64,000 nt of DNA from Candidatus Obscuribacterales bacterium (GCA_031292355.1 JARLHI010000003.1:62001-126000), one strand, 5' to 3'. Counted from the first letter of the stretch, positions 36,448 to 46,200 are shown. Notes: generated from the sequence alone by a model not told the origin. Program-made: numbers and translations.

Positions 36448-37047
36448 TCAAGCGCTGCATTTTAAAACGTGATCAAACAGAATCTGGCTAAATACTTTCA
36501 TGGGCTCGACGCACTTCATCGTCTTTGCTCTCATCACAGCCCCACTCCAGCCACATTGGAAAAATTCAGCAAGGTCGCTTGCGTTCATAGTGTTGGAAAT
36601 TTCACCCTTTGCCTGGGCGTTTGCGATGCAGGAGGCGAAAATACTGCGCTGAGAAAGCATCACTTCTTGTAAGCGGTTGCGGAAAACTTCGGATTGGTCG
36701 GCCATTTCTTGACTGAGATTACCGATGAGGCAGCCCTTGCGACAGGCATTTTGTTCGAGGTTGCGCATGGATTCTTCGCAATATGAACGTAACAAGCTTA
36801 GTGGCGACTTGGTTTCGTCTAACAAAACCTTCAATTTCTCGGAGTAAGTCGCATCATAGTGGTTGATAATCTGCATCCCGAAGTCTTCTTTGCTATCGAA
36901 ATAATAGTAGAAGGAGCCCTTTGGCACGCCTGTAGACTGCAAAACTTCCATGATGCCCGTGTTGTTGTAGCCCTTTTCCAGCATAATCTCCGTGCCAGCT
37001 TCGAGCAATTGAACCTTGGTCGATTCCTTAGTAGTAGTTTTGGCCAT
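36448..37047 (-). CDS. TetR-family regulator (AcuR-like)
   Basis: 199 residues. The N-terminal helix-turn-helix is complete: TKVQLLEAGTEIMLEKGYNN, then G-I-M-E-V-L-Q-S-T-G-V-P-K-G-S-F-Y-Y-Y-F. The ligand domain includes C-R-K-G-C-L-I-G-N-L-S-Q-E, a Cys-containing segment I associate with the AcuR/NemR-type C-terminal domain that senses electrophiles or acrylate-like compounds. It lies downstream of aceA in the same direction but has its own gap with a candidate operator at 37127-37143, consistent with autoregulation. Its targets could include the neighbouring glyoxylate genes; this is untested. Confidence 0.85.
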   Translation of the reverse strand: MAKTTTKESTKVQLLEAGTEIMLEKGYNNTGIMEVLQSTGVPKGSFYYYFDSKEDFGMQIINHYDATYSEKLKVLLDETKSPLSLLRSYCEESMRNLEQNACRKGCLIGNLSQEMADQSEVFRNRLQEVMLSQRSIFASCIANAQAKGEISNTMNASDLAEFFQCGWSGAVMRAKTMKCVEPMKVFSQILFDHVLKCSA

Positions 37048-37126
37048 GATATTTGGACCTTATAGAAGTTACGGATACTCAACAACACAGACTAACTCTG
37101 TTTATATTACTTTACCACACACCCCA

Positions 37127-37143
37127 TTAGACCGGTCGGCTAA
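37127..37143 (-). promoter_or_regulatory. Candidate TetR operator upstream of the regulator
   Basis: TTAGACCGGTCGGCTAA has an 8-base palindrome GACCGGTC (37130-37137) and outer TTAG/CTAA arms. It lies about 80 bases before the tetR start, upstream of an AT-rich -10-like stretch (AATATAAAC). The TAGACC-GGTC core resembles sites of NemR/AcuR-type regulators as I remember them. Confidence 0.55.
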
Positions 37144-37186
37144 GGGTGTAAAAAGCATGAAAAATTAAAGGTCTATGGCACCTTCA

Positions 37187-38515
37187 CTATTTCGCCGACT
37201 TAGGCTTTTTCACTCCTTTGCCAGATTTCTCTGCACCAAATTGAGCTGACTCGGTCGAGCCAACCAGTGCCGAAGTGGAAGAATTGCCACCGGTGACGAG
37301 GTTAAGTACTTCGTCAAAATAGCCAGCCCCCGACTCTCTTTGATGACGCACTGCAGTATACCCGTGCGACGCGAGCGCAAATTCTTCTTCCTGCAATTCG
37401 ACGTAGGCAGACATTCCTCTTTCGTCGTAGCCTTTTGCCAGTTTGAAAGCGGCGAGATTGTTGAGATGCCAGCCCGCCAGGGTGACAAACTGATATTTGT
37501 ACCCAAGATCACCAAGTGTTGTGTTGAACGCTGCAATTTCATCATCGTTCAAATGCTCTTTCCAGTTGAAAGACGGCGAGCAATTGTAGGCGAGGAATTT
37601 CCCTGGGTGTTTGGCATGAATTGCTGATGCAAATTCTTTTGCTTCGGCAAGATCGGGAGTTGATGTTTCAAACCAGAGCATGTCTGCATAAGGAGCGTAA
37701 GCCAGACCGCGCGCAATGGCCGATTCTATTCCTTCTTTGACGCGGAAAAAACCTTCAGAGGTCCGCTCGGCGTAAATGAATTCTTTGTCTCGCGGGTCGA
37801 TGTCTGAGGTGAGCAGCGTCGCGCTATGAGCGTCAGTGCGAGCGATTATCAAAGTTGGTACATCGCAAACATCGGCTGCCAGCCGCGCGCCAATTAAAGT
37901 ACGAATAAATTGCGAAGTAGGCACTAGAACTTTGCCACCAAGGTGTCCGCATTTTTTTTCTGAAGCTAGCTGATCTTCGAAATGAACTCCAGCAGCGCCA
38001 GCTTCAATCATCGATTTCATCAGCTCAAACGCGTGAAGAGGACCACCGAATCCAGCTTCGGCATCAGCGACAATTGGCACGTACCATTGTGTTTCACGAT
38101 TTCCCTCGACAGCGTCAATTTGATCGGCGCGTGTCAAAGCACTGTTTAAGCGCTTCACCAATACTGGAACACTATTTGACGGATACAAACTCTGATCGGG
38201 AAATGTTTGTCCTGCTAAGTTGGCGTCAGCTGCTACCTGCCAGCCGCTGAGATAAATTGATTGCAGTCCGCCTTTAACCATTTGTACTGCCTGAGCGCCT
38301 GTCATGGCGCCAAGACTGCGGATGTGGTGCTCGGAGTGTAGTAAATCCCACAGACGTTGCGCTGTATGCTTAGCCAACGAATATTCAATTTTCAAGGAAG
38401 GGCGCAGCTTCAAAACTTCTTCGCTGCTGTAATCTCGCAGAACGTCTCGCCAGCGCGAGTCACTCTCCCAGCTTTGCTGGAGCTTCTTTCCTTCTTCTTG
38501 AGTATCCCAATTCAT
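37187..38515 (-). CDS. aceA: Isocitrate lyase
   Basis: Glyoxylate-shunt enzyme splitting isocitrate into succinate and glyoxylate. The active-site loop [11 protein letters not shown] with its catalytic Cys is present, as are [22 protein letters not shown] and the NCSPSFNW substrate segment. It is 442 residues, the length of the bacterial tetramer form. It follows aceB by 33 bases and is surely co-transcribed. The tail after residue 400 (Gly/Ser, then Lys-rich) is dispensable-looking. Together with aconitase, icd and sdh elsewhere in the window it completes the shunt branch. Confidence 0.96.
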   Translation of the reverse strand: MNWDTQEEGKKLQQSWESDSRWRDVLRDYSSEEVLKLRPSLKIEYSLAKHTAQRLWDLLHSEHHIRSLGAMTGAQAVQMVKGGLQSIYLSGWQVAADANLAGQTFPDQSLYPSNSVPVLVKRLNSALTRADQIDAVEGNRETQWYVPIVADAEAGFGGPLHAFELMKSMIEAGAAGVHFEDQLASEKKCGHLGGKVLVPTSQFIRTLIGARLAADVCDVPTLIIARTDAHSATLLTSDIDPRDKEFIYAERTSEGFFRVKEGIESAIARGLAYAPYADMLWFETSTPDLAEAKEFASAIHAKHPGKFLAYNCSPSFNWKEHLNDDEIAAFNTTLGDLGYKYQFVTLAGWHLNNLAAFKLAKGYDERGMSAYVELQEEEFALASHGYTAVRHQRESGAGYFDEVLNLVTGGNSSTSALVGSTESAQFGAEKSGKGVKKPKSAK

Positions 38516-38548
38516 TGGTTGTCCTCCACTGCTTTTATCGACTGACCT

Positions 38549-40141
38549 TCAATTTTCGTGATCGAGATATTCATAGGCAATCAACGTCAAAAACTCTGGA
38601 AAATCCTTTGTCAAAACGAGTTTGTCTAGTATTTCGGCCGCTTCTTTGAAGCGACCAGATCCTGCTTCACTAATTAGTTTTTTCAGCTGAGCGTCTCTAG
38701 CTTGCTCATAGAATTCTTTTGTCAATGAATGTCCATTGTCTGTCGCGACATTGTATGCAAGCCACTGCCAGAGTTGCGCTCGTGATATTTCAGCAGTGGC
38801 AGCGTCTTCCATCAAATTGTGAATCGCCACAGCTCCATTGCCGCGTAACCAGGCTTCAATATATTGCAAGGCCACATCAATATTTAGTACAAATCCATCA
38901 CGGGTAATCGTGCTGTTTGCAATTTCGGTTTGAATTAATTCAGTGGACAGCACCTTTGCGTCGTCGCGCATTACGTCTTTTTGATTCGGTCTTTCACCCA
39001 AATGAGCGTCGAAAACCGCTTTTGCCACGGGCACCAGATCGGGATGCGCCACCCAGGTGCCATCAAAGCCTGCCTTGGTTTCACGTTCTTTGTCTTCTGT
39101 TACTTTAGCCATTGCTTTAGCATTGACTTCTGCATCCTTGCGACTGGGAATGAAAGCGGCCATCCCCCCCATTGCGTGAGCTCCACGTTTGTGACAGGTC
39201 TGCACCAGCAGGTCGCAATAGGCACGCATAAAAGGAACGAACATCGTAATTTGCGAACGATCGGGCAGAATAAACGCTAGATTATTGCGAAATTTTTTGA
39301 TCATACTGAAAATGTAATCCCAGCGCCCCGCGTTCAATCCAGCTGCGTGATCACGCAATTCATACAGTATTTCATCCATTTCGAAAGCGGCAAGAATTGT
39401 CTCCAGCAAGACGGTAGCGCGGATGGTGCCTTGAGGAATATTCAATTGCTTTTGAGCAAAAACGAAGACATCATTCCACAGGCGCGCCTCTAAATGATTT
39501 TCCATCTTGGGCAAGTAGAAGTAAGGTCCCGTGCCGTTTTCAATTAATCTGGAGGCGTTATGAAAAAAGTACAAACCAAAATCGAACAGGCTGGCTGAGA
39601 TTGGCTGGCCTTGTACAACTACGTGAGCTTCCTGAAGATGCCAACCTCGCGGGCGAACGACAAGAGTGGCGATCTTTTCGTTCAGTTGATAAGACTTGCC
39701 CTCTGCCGTAGTCAATGAAAGAGATCTGTTAATCGCATCCTTAAGGTTAATCTGTCCTTCTATGACATTGCTCCAGGTAGGCGACAACGAATCTTCAAAA
39801 TCCGCCATAAAAACATTCGCGCCAGAGTTCAAAGCGTTGATCATCATTTTTCGTTCGACAGGACCGGTTATTTCGACTCGGCGATCATTTAAATCTGCAG
39901 GCGCTGCGGCCACCTGCCATTGCGACTGACGGATATTTTCAGTCTCTGTTAAAAAACCAGGCGCAAAACCATCCTCCAGTGCTTGTTGACGTTCGATTCT
40001 TTTTTTCAATAATTCAATTCGTCGTGGTTCAAAACTGGTGTGCAGATCACCGAGAAAGCGCAGTGCATCCGATGTGAGGATCTCACTGTATTCGTCTTTG
40101 AGCTTGCCGATTACCGAAATACTTTCGACTGATCGAGACAT
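38549..40141 (-). CDS. aceB: Malate synthase A
   Basis: Second glyoxylate-shunt enzyme, joining glyoxylate and acetyl-CoA to malate. The ATG at 40141 has AAGGAG eight bases upstream; the frame has a TTG just before it. Motifs are [58 protein letters not shown] and [11 protein letters not shown] with GTWVAHPDL. Length and the absence of the G-form's inserted domain place it with the A form. It is the first gene of an aceB-aceA pair. A TATAAG-like -10 sits about 40 bases upstream, without a good -35. Confidence 0.96.
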   Translation of the reverse strand: MSRSVESISVIGKLKDEYSEILTSDALRFLGDLHTSFEPRRIELLKKRIERQQALEDGFAPGFLTETENIRQSQWQVAAAPADLNDRRVEITGPVERKMMINALNSGANVFMADFEDSLSPTWSNVIEGQINLKDAINRSLSLTTAEGKSYQLNEKIATLVVRPRGWHLQEAHVVVQGQPISASLFDFGLYFFHNASRLIENGTGPYFYLPKMENHLEARLWNDVFVFAQKQLNIPQGTIRATVLLETILAAFEMDEILYELRDHAAGLNAGRWDYIFSMIKKFRNNLAFILPDRSQITMFVPFMRAYCDLLVQTCHKRGAHAMGGMAAFIPSRKDAEVNAKAMAKVTEDKERETKAGFDGTWVAHPDLVPVAKAVFDAHLGERPNQKDVMRDDAKVLSTELIQTEIANSTITRDGFVLNIDVALQYIEAWLRGNGAVAIHNLMEDAATAEISRAQLWQWLAYNVATDNGHSLTKEFYEQARDAQLKKLISEAGSGRFKEAAEILDKLVLTKDFPEFLTLIAYEYLDHEN

Positions 40142-40199
40142 CAAGAGCGCTCCTTAAAATGTATTCGAGAAAGTTATGGACACGTGAGTGTCTACTTAT

Positions 40200-40302
40200 A
40201 GTATGCCTGAAGAAAGCGCGCCTGACGGCAAAACCTTGCTCAGCCCGGACGTTTGTAATTACTCTTAATCTTCAAAGTATGCCTGAGCACAGTTACTCAG
40301 GC
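40200..40302. repeat. Short direct repeats and hairpin between aceB and the nuclease gene
   Basis: The 11-base sequence AGTATGCCTGA occurs at 40200-40210 and 40276-40286. The second copy opens a hairpin, GCCTGAG/CTCAGGC (40281-40302), that covers the stop codon of the exonuclease/GIY-YIG gene. No T-run follows on either strand. Confidence 0.5.
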
Positions 40303-42078
40303 CAATATATTGCGTCCCAGAAGCCAAGCCGGCACACCTGCACCAGAGTCCGAGATAATTTTATACGTCGCTCCGCTTACTTGAATTCTTCCAAGCTCAG
40401 CCAATAAGACCCGCATACGGTCATACGTGACAAGGTCAATATTTTCGAGTTTTATCTGAGTGGCGGGGCGAACATCCCCAGAAGGAGCGGCAGAAGGAAA
40501 AATTTGTCCTCTTTCAATTCTCAATCTTTGTTCAACACCAGTATCACAAAATTCAACTGTCGCATTAAGTAACGAGTGCAAGGCTTTGCTCTGTAGGTAA
40601 ACTCTTGCTGCTCTAAAGAAAAGCCTTTGAAATTTCGCTCCGACCTCTTCCACGGTCAGTTCTTCAGCTTCGCCCTCATCTTCTGCGTCGACCTTTTTAG
40701 AGATATCATCGAGGCTAATTGGAAATTTCGCCTCTTCTTCCTCGGACTCGGCGGTCTCCTCCAAGTCATCATCATCAGGTTCCGATCCCAACAACTGTTG
40801 TTGGACCGCAATTTGCATCTGTTCTCTATACATTTTTATAGCTGCGGCCATCAAAGTACGAGGGCTTGTATCTGACAACTGTAGCGAGCAATATTGGACA
40901 AAATAGCTAAAGCCAGCTTCGAGCAAATCGGGCTCGATATGGTCGAAAAAGATACTTGCATCAAACTCTCCGCTATGCAAAGACGTGCTGAGGCGAAGCA
41001 AGGGCTCCAGTAAATAAGTACTGGAAAATGGGCCGATACAAAAAATACTGTCAGGAATATGCTGCCATAATGTCAGTTCACGGTTGTAGTAAACTAGCTG
41101 TCGGCGCCCGGTTTTCAATGCAATGTTGTATGGTGGATTCCAATACTTGATTTCGTCTGTTTCCAAAATCGCCGCTTCAAGACGCGTATTGCAGACAGTG
41201 ACTTTTAAGTCGTTGACGCGGGTGAGCATCTCCAGACGTTTTGCATCTTTGCCTTTTTTGCCGCGAAAATAACTGTTGACGCGACTCTTTAAAGAGGTCG
41301 CTTTACCCACATAAAGAATTTTGCCGTTTCTGTCAAGCATCCTATAGACACCTGGAGCATTGGGCAAGCTCGCGCGTTTTTGTTTTTCGAGTGGATATTC
41401 CACTTTGGTGCGCTTTGTGGCTGGCACATTCGTCATCCAGTCGTCCAACTGAGAGAGAGTCAATATGCCCTGTTTCTCGAGTTCTTCTGCTAATCCTTTC
41501 CAGATAGACCAGGTGGCCTTTACATGACAATCAGCTCTTTTAATCTCTGGCATGTGCGCACCAAAAAATCCGGCAATTCCATTGATTCCCCTTGTGGGTA
41601 AATTCGGAAAAAGCCTTCGCGCAATCTCGTAGGTACATATTATTTTAAACGGCAAAGCTGATTCAATCGGGCTTTCAGCGCATTCTGCAACCAGCATGGC
41701 CCCCTCTTTCATACAGGCATTTTGAGAATGACGATTATTGATGTCTCTTAAGAAGGCTTGTTCGAAACGAGCATAGTGGATAAGCGCTATCCTGTTTTCT
41801 TGATTTCCAGATAAATGAAACTGTTCAAGAAATTGACTGTAGGCAAAGTGTTCGTCCACTGCCTTCTCCATATCGGCATCGACAATTCCGGTGAGATTTT
41901 GAATCATGAAAGGTATAGACTGACCTTCAGGCTGCTTGATTAAAAATGCTTCGAGCTTATCAGGCTCATTTTCAGCCGAACATTTGCTCCAGGCCATTTC
42001 GAGCACATTGCCCTTGCCTGGACTCGCTCCAGTGGACTGGCAGTCAAAAAATATAAATTCGTGTGATTTAAGATTCAA
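40297..42078 (-). CDS. Two-domain nuclease: degenerate DEDD exonuclease plus GIY-YIG (UvrC-like) domain
   Basis: 593 residues, its start overlapping the helicase gene's stop (ATGA). Residues 1-195 match the DnaQ-type exonuclease layout, but key acids differ: D-x-E is D-C-Q-S-T-G, the H-x-A-x-F-D segment reads H-Y-A-R-F-E, and the last motif reads K-R-A-D-C-H, without the usual His and Asp. From about 240 comes an intact GIY-YIG domain (APGVYRMLDRNGKILYVGKA, then S-R-V-N-S-Y-F) as in UvrC and Cho. The last 300 residues are unrecognised, with an acidic patch (EPDDDDLEETAESEEEE). PolC-epsilon/UvrC-type fusions exist in actinobacteria. The role is probably in DNA repair together with the helicase. 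Confidence 0.83.
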   Translation of the reverse strand: MNLKSHEFIFFDCQSTGASPGKGNVLEMAWSKCSAENEPDKLEAFLIKQPEGQSIPFMIQNLTGIVDADMEKAVDEHFAYSQFLEQFHLSGNQENRIALIHYARFEQAFLRDINNRHSQNACMKEGAMLVAECAESPIESALPFKIICTYEIARRLFPNLPTRGINGIAGFFGAHMPEIKRADCHVKATWSIWKGLAEELEKQGILTLSQLDDWMTNVPATKRTKVEYPLEKQKRASLPNAPGVYRMLDRNGKILYVGKATSLKSRVNSYFRGKKGKDAKRLEMLTRVNDLKVTVCNTRLEAAILETDEIKYWNPPYNIALKTGRRQLVYYNRELTLWQHIPDSIFCIGPFSSTYLLEPLLRLSTSLHSGEFDASIFFDHIEPDLLEAGFSYFVQYCSLQLSDTSPRTLMAAAIKMYREQMQIAVQQQLLGSEPDDDDLEETAESEEEEAKFPISLDDISKKVDAEDEGEAEELTVEEVGAKFQRLFFRAARVYLQSKALHSLLNATVEFCDTGVEQRLRIERGQIFPSAAPSGDVRPATQIKLENIDLVTYDRMRVLLAELGRIQVSGATYKIISDSGAGVPAWLLGRNILA

Positions 42079-44480
42079 ATCAAGGCATACCTATCGCCTG
42101 GCAATGACGCATCTGCCGATGTGTTTTGCCAGAAATTGGCGATATCTGCGCTCACCTGCTGAGACACCAGCTCGTGCACTGAGTGCTCAAACCAGTCTGA
42201 TGGCATTGTCTCAGCGTATTCAGCAGCCAGGAAGCGCTTATCCATAAGAACAATCAAACCACGATCTTCTTCCGAACGTATCACTCGGCCAGCAGCCTGT
42301 ATCACTTTAGCCATGGCTGGATAGATGTATGCATAGTGGAAGCCCATACCGTAATTATCTTCATAATACTCTCGAAGAACTTCTCGCTCGAGATCAAAAG
42401 TCGGCAGAGGTGGTCCAACGATTATTGCCCCAATCAGCATATCGCCAGGATAGTCGACACCTTCAGCAAAAACGCCACCCTGCACAGCAAGTAGCAGAGT
42501 TGGCGTGCGCAACATTCGCATTTGCGCAAGCGCCATATCTACCGACGCCTTCTTCCATTCGCGCTCTTGTTTTATAACTTCTAATTTGCACACAGGCAAT
42601 CGTTCGTGCACAGACTCCAGAAAGGAAAAGCTCGGGAAAAAGGCAATGTAATTGCCTTCTCGGCTCGATGTTATACGCACGATAGCGTCAGCAATTTTTT
42701 GATAATTTGACTGTCTGTCTGAAAATTTTGTCGATACTTGTGGTATCACCAGTAGCTTACGGCGTTTCTTTTCAAATGGACTGACAAATTCGCAGCAATT
42801 TGAATTGTCTTCAGAAAAGCCAGAAACCTTTGCATAATACTGAAATGGCTTGAGAGTAGCTGAAAAAGCCGCTACAGAATCGAACGACTTATAGACGGTT
42901 TCGAGCTGATGAGACGCATCGCAGCAGATAATTTTGAGCGCACCGCCAGAAGTATCATTTTGAAAAATAGTGACAAAGGCGTCGCCCTCATAACCAAGAC
43001 CTTCCACAAAAGAAAACCATTCGTTGTAGAGCGAAACTATCGGGTCACCCTGTTTGATTGTCGAACTATCCTGGAGATATTTGCCGAGCAGATCTTTTAT
43101 AGTTTCTAGGTGTCTAGAAAAGCGCTCTTTATCAATCGTAATGCGAGCGCTGACACCTTTTGCTCTTGGTTTGTATGATTCAAAAATGTCAAGACATTCT
43201 TTGACGACAGCCTCTGCTCCACAATAAAGTGCTTTTTTATTGCGTGGCAATTGCCACAAAATGCCGTTTAAAAAAGAGAAGCTAATCGATGGTGAAAAAT
43301 AACCGGCCGCGCGCTGCGGCAGATTGTGCGCTTCATCGATGACTAGATTCGATTTTTTAGTCGTGCCGAATTTACTGGTGGTGAAACGTTGCAAAAGCGA
43401 ACGTGGCGAAAAAACATAGTTGTAATCAGCGACAATAATGTCTGCTTCATCCAGGCAATCAGTGGAGAGTTCAAATGGACAGACTTCGAATTTCTTGCCT
43501 ATTTCTTTGAAAATTTCGCCAGTCATTTGTGCGTTTTCAGCTGCTAGTTTGACTAAGCCTGATGATGCCACTTTAGTGTAATAATTACGCGCAAACTCAC
43601 AGTGTTCAGGATTGCAAATCATTTCTTCTTTGAGGCACAGCTTGGTTTTTGCAGTCAGCGTGAGCGTTTTTAACTCGTGTTCTTTTTGCAGCGAAGCACA
43701 AGCATATTCAGCCACTGAATGCTGCGAATTCTTTGGAGTCACATAGACGACGCGTTGCCCGCGAGAGAAAGCATCTTTGAGCATCGGAAACAAAACACCA
43801 ATTGTTTTACCAAGTCCTGTTGCGGCCTGAATCAAAGAGTGCTTTCCGTTTTTTAAATTTGCTTCGATAGCATCCATCAAAGCTTGTTGGTTCGGACGTC
43901 TGTTGCTGAATGGAAATTGCAAAAGGCCGGCCATTTCTTTTCTTTTAGCCGCTCGTTCTTCTCTTTCGGTCGCTTCCGCATTTAGCTCAATTAGACGCAA
44001 TTTGAGCCAGTTTTCGTACTCTGCTACATCGAGCGCAACCGGCAACGAAATTTCGCTACCATCCCTAGATGAGGCAATACAAATTGACAGCCTGGGCAAG
44101 CGACCATGCCGTTGAAACCACATATAACCATACGTTTTGGTTTGCAATACATACGGGTGAAAAGGCGAATTGGCCAGCTTTTCACGCAGTGACAATATAT
44201 CAGTAGTGGTCTTGACTTCTTCAATGTGATCGTCGTTATCGAAAAAGCCATCGGCAAAACCACTGACGTTGAAATCCCAATCGGCCGCTTTAAAAACATA
44301 TGAAAGTTTGTATTCGGCTTGATAATCGCCGCGCTCTAGCTGCCTTTCTCTTTGAATGGACTGATGAATTACCTGCCCTGAGTTCGTAGGCGAAGCATAG
44401 CCAGAATGCGTTTCGATGCTGCCTGTCCGAGGAGCAGGTAGAGCGAATTCTCTAACACCGATAGTCAATCTTTTTGCCAT
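42075..44480 (-). CDS. XPD/DinG-type DNA helicase with N-terminal RecB-like nuclease domain
   Basis: About 801 residues. The N-terminal 190 carry a PD-(D/E)XK nuclease core: S-G-F-A-D-G-F-F, then H-I-E-E-V-K-T-T and Q-T-K-T-Y, the Q-x-x-x-Y seen in RecB/Cas4 nucleases. Then superfamily 2 helicase motifs: A-A-T-G-L-G-K-T, D-E-A-H-N, and the late Q-A-A-G-R-V-I-R-S. Between the first two lie five cysteines (LCLKEEMICNPEHC, VCPFELSTDC) fitting the XPD/DinG [4Fe-4S] cluster. The ATG at 44480 is chosen; a TTG-started frame (44519) overlaps the -35. The two gene products are probably partners in DNA processing. Confidence 0.87.
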   Translation of the reverse strand: MAKRLTIGVREFALPAPRTGSIETHSGYASPTNSGQVIHQSIQRERQLERGDYQAEYKLSYVFKAADWDFNVSGFADGFFDNDDHIEEVKTTTDILSLREKLANSPFHPYVLQTKTYGYMWFQRHGRLPRLSICIASSRDGSEISLPVALDVAEYENWLKLRLIELNAEATEREERAAKRKEMAGLLQFPFSNRRPNQQALMDAIEANLKNGKHSLIQAATGLGKTIGVLFPMLKDAFSRGQRVVYVTPKNSQHSVAEYACASLQKEHELKTLTLTAKTKLCLKEEMICNPEHCEFARNYYTKVASSGLVKLAAENAQMTGEIFKEIGKKFEVCPFELSTDCLDEADIIVADYNYVFSPRSLLQRFTTSKFGTTKKSNLVIDEAHNLPQRAAGYFSPSISFSFLNGILWQLPRNKKALYCGAEAVVKECLDIFESYKPRAKGVSARITIDKERFSRHLETIKDLLGKYLQDSSTIKQGDPIVSLYNEWFSFVEGLGYEGDAFVTIFQNDTSGGALKIICCDASHQLETVYKSFDSVAAFSATLKPFQYYAKVSGFSEDNSNCCEFVSPFEKKRRKLLVIPQVSTKFSDRQSNYQKIADAIVRITSSREGNYIAFFPSFSFLESVHERLPVCKLEVIKQEREWKKASVDMALAQMRMLRTPTLLLAVQGGVFAEGVDYPGDMLIGAIIVGPPLPTFDLEREVLREYYEDNYGMGFHYAYIYPAMAKVIQAAGRVIRSEEDRGLIVLMDKRFLAAEYAETMPSDWFEHSVHELVSQQVSADIANFWQNTSADASLPGDRYALI

Positions 44481-44490
44481 ATACATCTGT

Positions 44491-44519
44491 ATGGTATAGG
44501 CTGGCAGTGACGATGTCAA
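44491..44519 (-). promoter_or_regulatory. Promoter of the helicase-nuclease operon, likely leaderless transcript
   Basis: On the minus strand a perfect -35 TTGACA (44514-44519) and a -10 TACCAT (44491-44496, four of six) are separated by 17 bases. The expected transcription start lies at about 44484, only a few bases before the ATG at 44480. No ribosome site is seen, so the message may have almost no leader. Confidence 0.55.
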
Positions 44520-44535
44520 CCAAAGAGATTTAAGT

Positions 44536-46200
44536 CTAGAAACTGTGCCATTTGCCGATTACTTTGCTCAGCTTATCCGCAGTGACCGGCTTAGCGATAA
44601 AGTCATCCATTCCAGCTTCTTTGGCTTTTGCTTCATCACCTTCTCTAGGGCTGGCCGTGACCGCAATTAGCTTGTGGCGATAATTCTTGTCTTTTTCCGC
44701 TTCGCGGATGCGTCTTGCCGTCTCAAAGCCGTCCATATCAGGCATCATGCAATCAATCAAAACGAAAGCAAAATTTTGCTGTGCAATCTCTTCGAGCGCT
44801 TTTGCACCACTTGTCACCAGTGTCGACTGATAGCCAAGCTTATTCAACAATAGTTTTGCGATTTCTCTATTGACGCGATTGTCATCTACTAACAGAACTT
44901 GTTCTTTCTCAATACGTTCAGTCGTTGAAGCATTGCTAGCATCATTGTCTAGGACGTCATGAGCCCGAGACGAGGAAGTTGCAGCCGGCAAAAAGTTCAC
45001 CAGACATGAGACAAAATCGGACTGTTTAACGGGCATAAAAAGCTGATCTGTGTATTGCAAAGTGTCAATCTCTGACTCTGGATCGTCAATGTCGCGGAGA
45101 AAGACAATCGGTGTTTCGCTTTGCCTTAAAAGCCGCAATAACAATGGTTCGAGGCTTTTGCCTCTTTCATCGCCAGAGAGATCGACTACGGCGAGCATGT
45201 ACGGGTCACCGCTGGCAGTGGCATTTTGCAATGCAAGCGGCACATGTTCGACGTTGGTGATGGCAAAATGCCGAACGCCGTATGACGAAGCAAATTGTTG
45301 CAAAATCGACAGTTGAATCTCTTCAACATTAGCAAAGAGAATGCGTTTGTCCTTGAGCAGTTTCAATATTTGGTGACGTTCTGTTAAATCTGTTCCGGTG
45401 GCAAGAGCTAGGGTGAAACCAATTGTGGTGCCCTTGCCTGCAATACCGGTTACCCAGAACGTCCCGCCCATCGACTCAATCAAGCATTTTGCCACGCGCA
45501 TGCCGATATGGCTGACGACATCAGCTTGAAAATTGCCGGCATCAGATAGAGAGTGCAGAGGCTGCGCAAGCCAATTGATTTCTTGCTGACTGAGACCAGA
45601 GCCGGTATCGGTAACAGTAAAAGTAATTTTTGACTCGTCTCCTTCGCTAGCGTCTGGAGCAACTTTAACGAAGATGCTGCCGTGCGATTTATAGAGCAAC
45701 GTATTGGCTGTGAGATTAGACAAAATTTGACGGAGGCGCTGAGAGTCGCCTTTTAGCACCGGGGCAATGGCTGGGTCAACAAACCTGGTCACCAAAATTC
45801 CTTTCTCAAGAGCTCTTTCAGTTGAAGTCTCTGTGGCGTGCTCTACAAGTTTGAGCAAATCGAAATCAAGAATATCTAGACTCAGTTTGCCAGCCTCAAC
45901 TTGCGCGATTGTCGAGAGATCGTTAAGGCGGTCAAGCACCGATTGATTGGCATTGCGAATTACATTCACGCCTGCAATTTGATCGCCGGTCAGATGACTG
46001 CCTTTAAGCAGATCCGCAAGCTCCATCGCTAAATTCAACGGAGAGCGAAGCTCCTCGCAGAGCTTGCCGATAAGGTCCGGGCTAAAACCAAGGTTGTCTG
46101 GGTTTGCATGAGAGGGCTGCGCTGATTCTTCTTGAGAAACGCTTGGAGTGTTCTTCTCGCTAACAGTCGCGCTTTTTCTCGATTTACGTTCTTTTGTCAC
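44536..46200 (-). CDS. Hybrid histidine kinase-like protein lacking the phospho-acceptor His, with receiver domain
   Basis: 554 residues, starting with GTG after an AGGTG-type site. The dimerisation helix reads L-C-E-E-L-R-S-P-L-N where kinases have S-H-E-x-R-T-P-L-N, so Glu49 takes the place of the His. The ATP-binding domain looks intact: L-R-Q-I-L-S-N-L (N box), D-T-G-S-G-L (G1) and G-K-G-T-T-I-G-F (G2). A degenerate receiver-like region follows (about 285-400). A full receiver domain ends the protein (LLVDDNRVNREIA, then I-D-C-M-M-P-D-M-D-G, V-T-A-S, and A-K-P-V). No sensor or membrane segment is seen. It may be a pseudokinase or act as an ATP-dependent scaffold. Confidence 0.87.
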   Translation of the reverse strand: MTKERKSRKSATVSEKNTPSVSQEESAQPSHANPDNLGFSPDLIGKLCEELRSPLNLAMELADLLKGSHLTGDQIAGVNVIRNANQSVLDRLNDLSTIAQVEAGKLSLDILDFDLLKLVEHATETSTERALEKGILVTRFVDPAIAPVLKGDSQRLRQILSNLTANTLLYKSHGSIFVKVAPDASEGDESKITFTVTDTGSGLSQQEINWLAQPLHSLSDAGNFQADVVSHIGMRVAKCLIESMGGTFWVTGIAGKGTTIGFTLALATGTDLTERHQILKLLKDKRILFANVEEIQLSILQQFASSYGVRHFAITNVEHVPLALQNATASGDPYMLAVVDLSGDERGKSLEPLLLRLLRQSETPIVFLRDIDDPESEIDTLQYTDQLFMPVKQSDFVSCLVNFLPAATSSSRAHDVLDNDASNASTTERIEKEQVLLVDDNRVNREIAKLLLNKLGYQSTLVTSGAKALEEIAQQNFAFVLIDCMMPDMDGFETARRIREAEKDKNYRHKLIAVTASPREGDEAKAKEAGMDDFIAKPVTADKLSKVIGKWHSF

